From: Escallonia rubra
Taxonomy: Eukaryota; Streptophyta; Magnoliopsida; Escalloniales; Escalloniaceae
Direction: 5' to 3'
Assembly: GCA_033065855.1 (NCBI GenBank)
Contig: JAVXUO010001363.1
Span: forward strand, 1 to 64,000
Length of the DNA: 64,000 nt
The position numbers and the translations under genes are program-made. Numbering within the stretch: the stretch's first letter is position 1; the number at the start of each line of letters is the position of its first letter. The notes below the pieces were generated by a model that was not told the origin of the DNA, ran no database searches, and saw nothing but the letters and a program-made list of their open reading frames with translations. Below are positions 63,208-64,000 of this stretch, in pieces.

Positions 63208-64000
63208 TGTTAACCCTACGGTTATTTAACCTAGGATTATATTTGATTTTGATGATAACTAACATTGATGATTATGCTGTCTAACATGCATTGAGTTGAT
63301 AAAGCAATAGGAACAATCTCATACTCATGCAAACGGATTATTAGACGAGCAACACGGTCAAAGACTCTCAACGGAACGCATCAAAGAGGAAATTCGTCGA
63401 TTGAAGTTTTCATGCTTTTATTTTCGTCTTTGTAAACTAGACATAAAGAGATGATCGTTACGATGACTGTATACCTAGAACTTGCCCATAGGTTTCCCTT
63501 GCATGCATAAAAAAGTTTTTCATGCTTTAAAAACAGGAAACTGCATTTCAAGGATGCAGTCGACTGCATTGGGATGCAGTCGACTGTAAGTTGGGCAGTA
63601 GGGTATTACAGTCGACTGCATTGGAATGCAGTCGACTGCAATACTTCCAGTAGCCTATTACAGTCGACCGCATTGCATTGCAGTCGACTGCAAGTTGGAA
63701 ATTTGAATTTCCAACGGCTACGTTTTGGGCTACAGTCGACTGCAATGGGCATTGTAGTCGACTGCATTTACCGTTTCGTGCATTTAATGCCCTACCTAAC
63801 CCCAAATGGTCATATTTATTCCCAGCTCTATAAATACTCATCTTGGACATTGTTTTCATTCATCAATTGCATTCAAAGCTCTCATATCTTTCATATTCTC
63901 AAATATCAAAGCAATTGTTCAAATCTCTCTTGTTTTCATTGATTTCTCATCATTTTCAAGAGAGCATTTATTGTGAGCTTACATTAGAGAGATATACACT
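63208..64000 (+). repeat. right LTR of the Sirevirus-type element (first about 793 of about 1284 bp)
   Basis: It matches 51247-52040 with roughly 30 differences, including the palindrome array (63553-63768) and TATAAATA (63829-63836). The window ends inside it. The position homologous to the solo-LTR insertion is just past the window end, so it cannot be checked here. Confidence 0.92.
63553..63768. promoter_or_regulatory. palindrome array in U3 of the right LTR
   Basis: Eight copies of the CAGTCGACTGCA-type motif at the same spacing as in the left LTR. Some copies that are mutated in the left LTR are intact here (GCAGTCGACTGCAATAC against GTCAAC), and the reverse (GACTGTAAG). Confidence 0.8.

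Larger units (their letters stand above)
51247..64000 (+). mobile_element. Sirevirus-type (SIRE/Maximus-like) Ty1/copia retrotransposon with third ORF; right end beyond the window
   Basis: Both LTRs start TGTTAACCCTACGGTTATTT (51247 and 63208). A tRNA-Met-type primer site follows the left LTR (55483) and a polypurine tract precedes the right one. Gag, pol (PR-INT-RT-RH order) and an ORF after pol lie between. Integrase before RT gives copia. Long gag with two zinc knuckles, post-pol ORF and multiple purine tracts are Sirevirus features. Over the roughly 790 bp that can be compared, the LTRs differ at about 30 positions by my count, so the insertion is not very recent. Coding regions carry several inactivating changes. 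The copy inserted into the minus-strand gypsy element, and its left LTR was later hit by another retroelement. Confidence 0.92.

Overview
The window looks like nuclear DNA of a flowering plant, probably a eudicot. It is AT-rich and intron-containing, and most of it is transposable-element sequence of several ages. No tRNA, rRNA, CRISPR array or bacterial-type operon was seen. All calls come from reading the DNA and its translations by eye; no database search was possible.

Layout. 1-3040 holds an unrecognised acidic ORF and decayed coiled-coil-like coding traces. 3040-9860 (minus) is an old, heavily mutated Ty3/gypsy element. 10681-13244 (minus) is the one convincing intact host gene: a four-exon receptor-like cytoplasmic kinase of the PTI1-like/At3g15890 type with a predicted acylated N terminus. 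14054-26046 is one nest. A Stowaway-like MITE is split inside a (TA)n tract by two further TA-flanked elements: a 10.4-kb Mutator-like element (MULE, 14390-24797) and a 1.14-kb non-autonomous element (24827-25966). A second MITE of the same family is intact at 26182-26484. 29076-29849 is a 5'-truncated LINE with a perfect 14-bp target-site duplication. 31548-32590 is a copia relic and 32720-35289 a MURA-type transposase pseudogene. 37880-42220 holds a dispersed tandem repeat around two head-to-head, apparently paralogous unknown ORFs. 42405-43443 is a pseudogene related to the OB-fold recombination factor HROB. 45225-46800 is a complex direct and inverted repeat. 47052-47335 resembles a CACTA end. 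48020-51246 (minus) is a Ty3/gypsy pol cut by a Sirevirus-type copia element (51247 to beyond 64000). The left LTR of that copia element contains a 2.95-kb solo LTR of a third retroelement.

The most notable system is the MULE. Its roughly 2.2-kb terminal inverted repeats each carry a subterminal inverted-motif array, a long purine/pyrimidine tract, a TATA box, a short leader with a splice donor, and three copies of a 312-bp repeat that would lie inside a 5'UTR intron. The two TIR promoters drive convergent genes: a 766-aa FAR1/MuDR-type transposase (plus) and a four-exon protein (minus) fusing a plant mobile domain to a Ulp1-type cysteine protease with its catalytic residues kept. The layout parallels mudrA/mudrB of MuDR, with a PMD-protease in the second-gene position. 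The protease gene has one apparent 1-nt deletion.

The Sirevirus-type element shows a second regulatory theme. An array of the palindrome TGCAGTCGACTGCA lies just upstream of the LTR TATA box. The same motif recurs just upstream of a spliced leader for the third, envelope-position ORF. Its pol is decayed: TGA stops in the protease, the integrase third acidic residue changed to Lys, a TGA before RNase H, and frameshifts.
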